Shown here: piece after piece, positions 62,150 to 64,000 of the stretch
How the letters are laid out: every line of letters begins with the position of its first letter
How positions within the stretch are numbered: position 1 is the stretch's first letter
Assembly: GCA_959599915.1 (NCBI GenBank)
Contig: CAUGJE010000002.1
Span: 1-64,000, forward strand
Origin: an uncultured Collinsella sp.
Lineage (GTDB): Bacteria > Actinomycetota > Coriobacteriia > Coriobacteriales > Coriobacteriaceae
Direction: 5' to 3'
DNA length: 64,000 nt
Position numbers and translations under genes: made by a program
Notes under the pieces: model-generated
What the model saw: the letters and a program-made list of their open reading frames with translations, nothing else
Told to the model about the DNA's origin: nothing
Databases searched by the model: none

Positions 62150-63096
62150 TGGACGATCACCGCATCGGATTTCTCGATCAGCTTCTGCAGCGCCTTTTTA
62201 GCAATCGCCTTCCTGCGGTTGGCCGGAGATTCCTGATAGCGCTCGTATACCTCGGCCTTCACCGCGAACCTTGCGTCGCCTGAAAGATCCGCCATTGCGC
62301 GGAGCTGCGCTATATGTAGATGATGGTAGGCGGGAGAGGCGATACGCTTTTCCATGTCGTAATAAGACCAGAAGCCGGCGTCGTAGTCATCCAAATGGCA
62401 AGCCAACGTCTCCGCAGAGTGCTTGAATGGCCCGGCGAAGCGCGCGTCGACCAACGATGCGTCATAGAGACCGAAAAGGCTAAACACCCAACCGTTCATG
62501 ACACTGCGCCTGGGGCGTTGAGGGTACTCCTCCAGGAACAGTTCTCCCCCGTCATGCGACGACACGCCGCCATTGTCCATGTCGATAAGCATGAACTCGG
62601 CAGCTTTCAGCGCCGCAACTCTATAGCACTCGTCCCCGAAAGCCGCATGGGCCCTCAGCAGCATCGAGCACCCCTCGCCTTGGGCCATCGAGGAGACGGA
62701 GTACTTAGCGCTGCCTATCGGACCAAATGCGTCCCAAGAGCCGTCATCCCGCTGGGCGCCGATCGCCCAATCCGAGCATACCCTTAGTGCGTCGAGAAAG
62801 CGCTCAACTTCATCCGACCTGAGAATGCTCAAGTCGTAACAGCCCAAACCGTATTGGAAAATGGCGATGGGGAAATGCACCCGCGCCCCACCGGCGATGA
62901 CGCTAACAGGGACACCGCCCTCGTCGAGCAGAGTACTGCCAGTGACCTTGCCGGTCAAATCGTTGTAGTACCCGGACAACTGTCCGACATTATAGGCCCT
63001 GCCCATGCTCTGCTCTACGGCCACAGCCGTCTTGCCAGTGAGCATTTTGCTCCACCTTTTGAGCATGGTCATCTTCTGCGCAATCTGGCCCATCAT
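62146..63096 (-). CDS. D-glucuronyl C5-epimerase-like protein
   Basis: A 316-residue soluble protein that resembles the C-terminal catalytic domain of D-glucuronyl C5-epimerases, which convert GlcA to IdoA within heparan-type chains. Diagnostic blocks are VHFPIAIFQYGLGCYDL, WAIGAQRDDGSWDAFGP, SMAQGEGCSMLLRA and FLEEYPQRPRRSVMNGWVFSLFGLYD. No signal peptide is seen, so it would act in the cytoplasm on a lipid-linked sugar or polymer. It overlaps both flanking glycosyltransferase genes by 4 bp. Confidence 0.82.
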   Translation of the reverse strand: MMGQIAQKMTMLKRWSKMLTGKTAVAVEQSMGRAYNVGQLSGYYNDLTGKVTGSTLLDEGGVPVSVIAGGARVHFPIAIFQYGLGCYDLSILRSDEVERFLDALRVCSDWAIGAQRDDGSWDAFGPIGSAKYSVSSMAQGEGCSMLLRAHAAFGDECYRVAALKAAEFMLIDMDNGGVSSHDGGELFLEEYPQRPRRSVMNGWVFSLFGLYDASLVDARFAGPFKHSAETLACHLDDYDAGFWSYYDMEKRIASPAYHHLHIAQLRAMADLSGDARFAVKAEVYERYQESPANRRKAIAKKALQKLIEKSDAVIVQ

Positions 63097-64000
63097 TCAC
63101 CTTCGTTTCTGTAATCGACTCCGAGCGAGCGCACAAGCCCCTCCACGTTGGCCTCCAAACGGAAGTCCCTCTCCCAAACGGCCCTTGCAGCGCGCCTCAT
63201 AGAAGACCCTTCGGCCTTGCCCAAAAAGACGAATCGCTTTATGGCCGCGGCGACATCTTCCGGTCCACAGTCGCTAGGTAGGAGAAAGCCGTTGACGCCA
63301 TCGCTTACTATCTCGTGGGTTCCGCCAACGTCCGTGGCGATGACGGGAATGCCGAATCCGCAGGCCTCCATGATCGAAAGCGGCAGGCCCTCGCTTGACG
63401 AGACGTTCACGAAGACGTCGAAATGCTTCGCTGCGTACTCCCCCAAAAGCGCGTCGTTCGGCAAAGCCCCCGCGAACTTCGCGGTGGAGTGCGTCAGCAA
63501 CGAGCAGGCGGCCCTCGCCTCCTCGAGCTGTGGGCCGTCGCCGTAATGGGTCCATTCGACGCGAAGCCCTTCGGCATCAAGAAGGGTGACAGCCTTAGCA
63601 AGAAGAGGCACGCGCTTAACGTCGACAATACGCGAGCACGAGACGACCCGCAACGGGCAGGTCAACGGCTCGCCGGACTTGTCTGGCATCTCCCGCGTTC
63701 CGAGATAGGAGGTCGTCACCTTGCCCTCATGGCCCGGCCAGTTCGCGTTTATGTATTCCTCCCCGTCTTTCGAGCAGGGAAGCACTCCGGAAAGCTTGGA
63801 TAGGAGGTATCCCCGGAAGGGCAAATAATGCACATCGGTACGATCTGCATACAGATCGTACCCATGTGCACGCGCAACGGCGCGTGCACATGGGTACGTG
63901 CCGGTCAGCCAAGCAGCGACCAAAGCGGTGTCGTAAAGCCAAAAGCTGTATATGTGCGTGGGCTCAAAGCCAAAGCGGACCAGTTCCTCCGCAAGCACGT
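63093..64000 (-). CDS. glycosyltransferase, GT4 family (5' end beyond the window)
   Basis: The last ~301 residues of a GT4 transferase. GYDLYADRTDVHYLPFRGYLLSKL and CSRIVDVKRVPLLAKAV are visible, with the donor-binding block VSSSEGLPLSIMEACGFGIPVIATDVGGTHEIV. The frame is open to the right edge; the family usually has about 90 more N-terminal residues, so the true start lies outside the window. A perfect 18-bp hairpin (63858-63897) lies within the coding sequence. Confidence 0.9.
   Translation of the reverse strand, partial: VLAEELVRFGFEPTHIYSFWLYDTALVAAWLTGTYPCARAVARAHGYDLYADRTDVHYLPFRGYLLSKLSGVLPCSKDGEEYINANWPGHEGKVTTSYLGTREMPDKSGEPLTCPLRVVSCSRIVDVKRVPLLAKAVTLLDAEGLRVEWTHYGDGPQLEEARAACSLLTHSTAKFAGALPNDALLGEYAAKHFDVFVNVSSSEGLPLSIMEACGFGIPVIATDVGGTHEIVSDGVNGFLLPSDCGPEDVAAAIKRFVFLGKAEGSSMRRAARAVWERDFRLEANVEGLVRSLGVDYRNEGE
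63838..63897. repeat. two adjacent perfect hairpins inside a glycosyltransferase gene
   Basis: GTACGATCTG and complement with a CATA loop (63838-63861) abut an 18-bp perfect hairpin (63858-63897) with loop AACG. The two share the GTAC step. They lie in the codons for the ARAHGYDLY region, so synonymous codon choice happens to form a long palindrome. Confidence 0.85.

Overview
The window looks like a chromosome segment from a high-GC Gram-positive gut bacterium of the class Coriobacteriia, most like Collinsella. This is inferred from GC-rich codon use in the core genes, from the actinobacterial pairing of a DUF177 gene with a SepIVA-like gene, and from LPXTG-type surface proteins. No 16S gene is present, so the genus is an inference.

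The first 43 kb is mostly housekeeping, nearly all on the minus strand. Two mobile-element scraps (1-560) precede a DUF523 gene, ftsH, a CobO-like ATP:corrinoid transferase, a MATE exporter, a TrmH-family methyltransferase, and folA-thyA. A DUF134/NifX fusion gene follows, with a palindromic promoter region. Next is one long co-directional run transcribed towards lower coordinates: asp23-fakA-recG-rsmD-coaD-SepIVA-like-DUF177-rpmF-plsX-acpP-rnc-smc-ftsY-ffh. It ends at a strong terminator (8483-8522). Upstream of it lie two identical tRNA-Asn genes, dnaG-rpoD, and the translation operon rimP-nusA-infB-rbfA-nrnA-truB-ribF. Then come a lipoprotein gene, leuS and an IMP dehydrogenase gene, separated by unusually long palindromes.

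From about 41.5 to 55.4 kb the window becomes accessory: lower and patchier GC, long non-coding gaps and several broken genes. A decayed locus holds a PLP-fold protein without its catalytic lysine and a twice-broken epimerase gene. Beyond it are likely defence genes: a SecB-like chaperone with a HigA-like antitoxin and a short open frame in the toxin position; a SIR2-domain protein; a multi-pass membrane protein with a weak glycosyltransferase-51-like motif pair; an unknown 272-residue protein; and a reverse transcriptase of the unknown-group (DRT) type. The last two lie between two directly repeated 255-bp copies of the 5' end of a secreted-protein gene, which looks like an exchangeable cargo site. 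A sortase-anchored surface protein follows.

From 55.7 kb to the right edge is a polysaccharide locus on the minus strand: two glycosyltransferases, a D-glucuronyl C5-epimerase-like protein, an EpsG-like polymerase, a TupA-like ATP-grasp protein, a flippase, a UDP-glucuronate 4-epimerase and an acetyltransferase with a nine-G tract near its start. The gene set fits a uronic-acid-containing capsule or exopolysaccharide, possibly phase-variable in O-acetylation.
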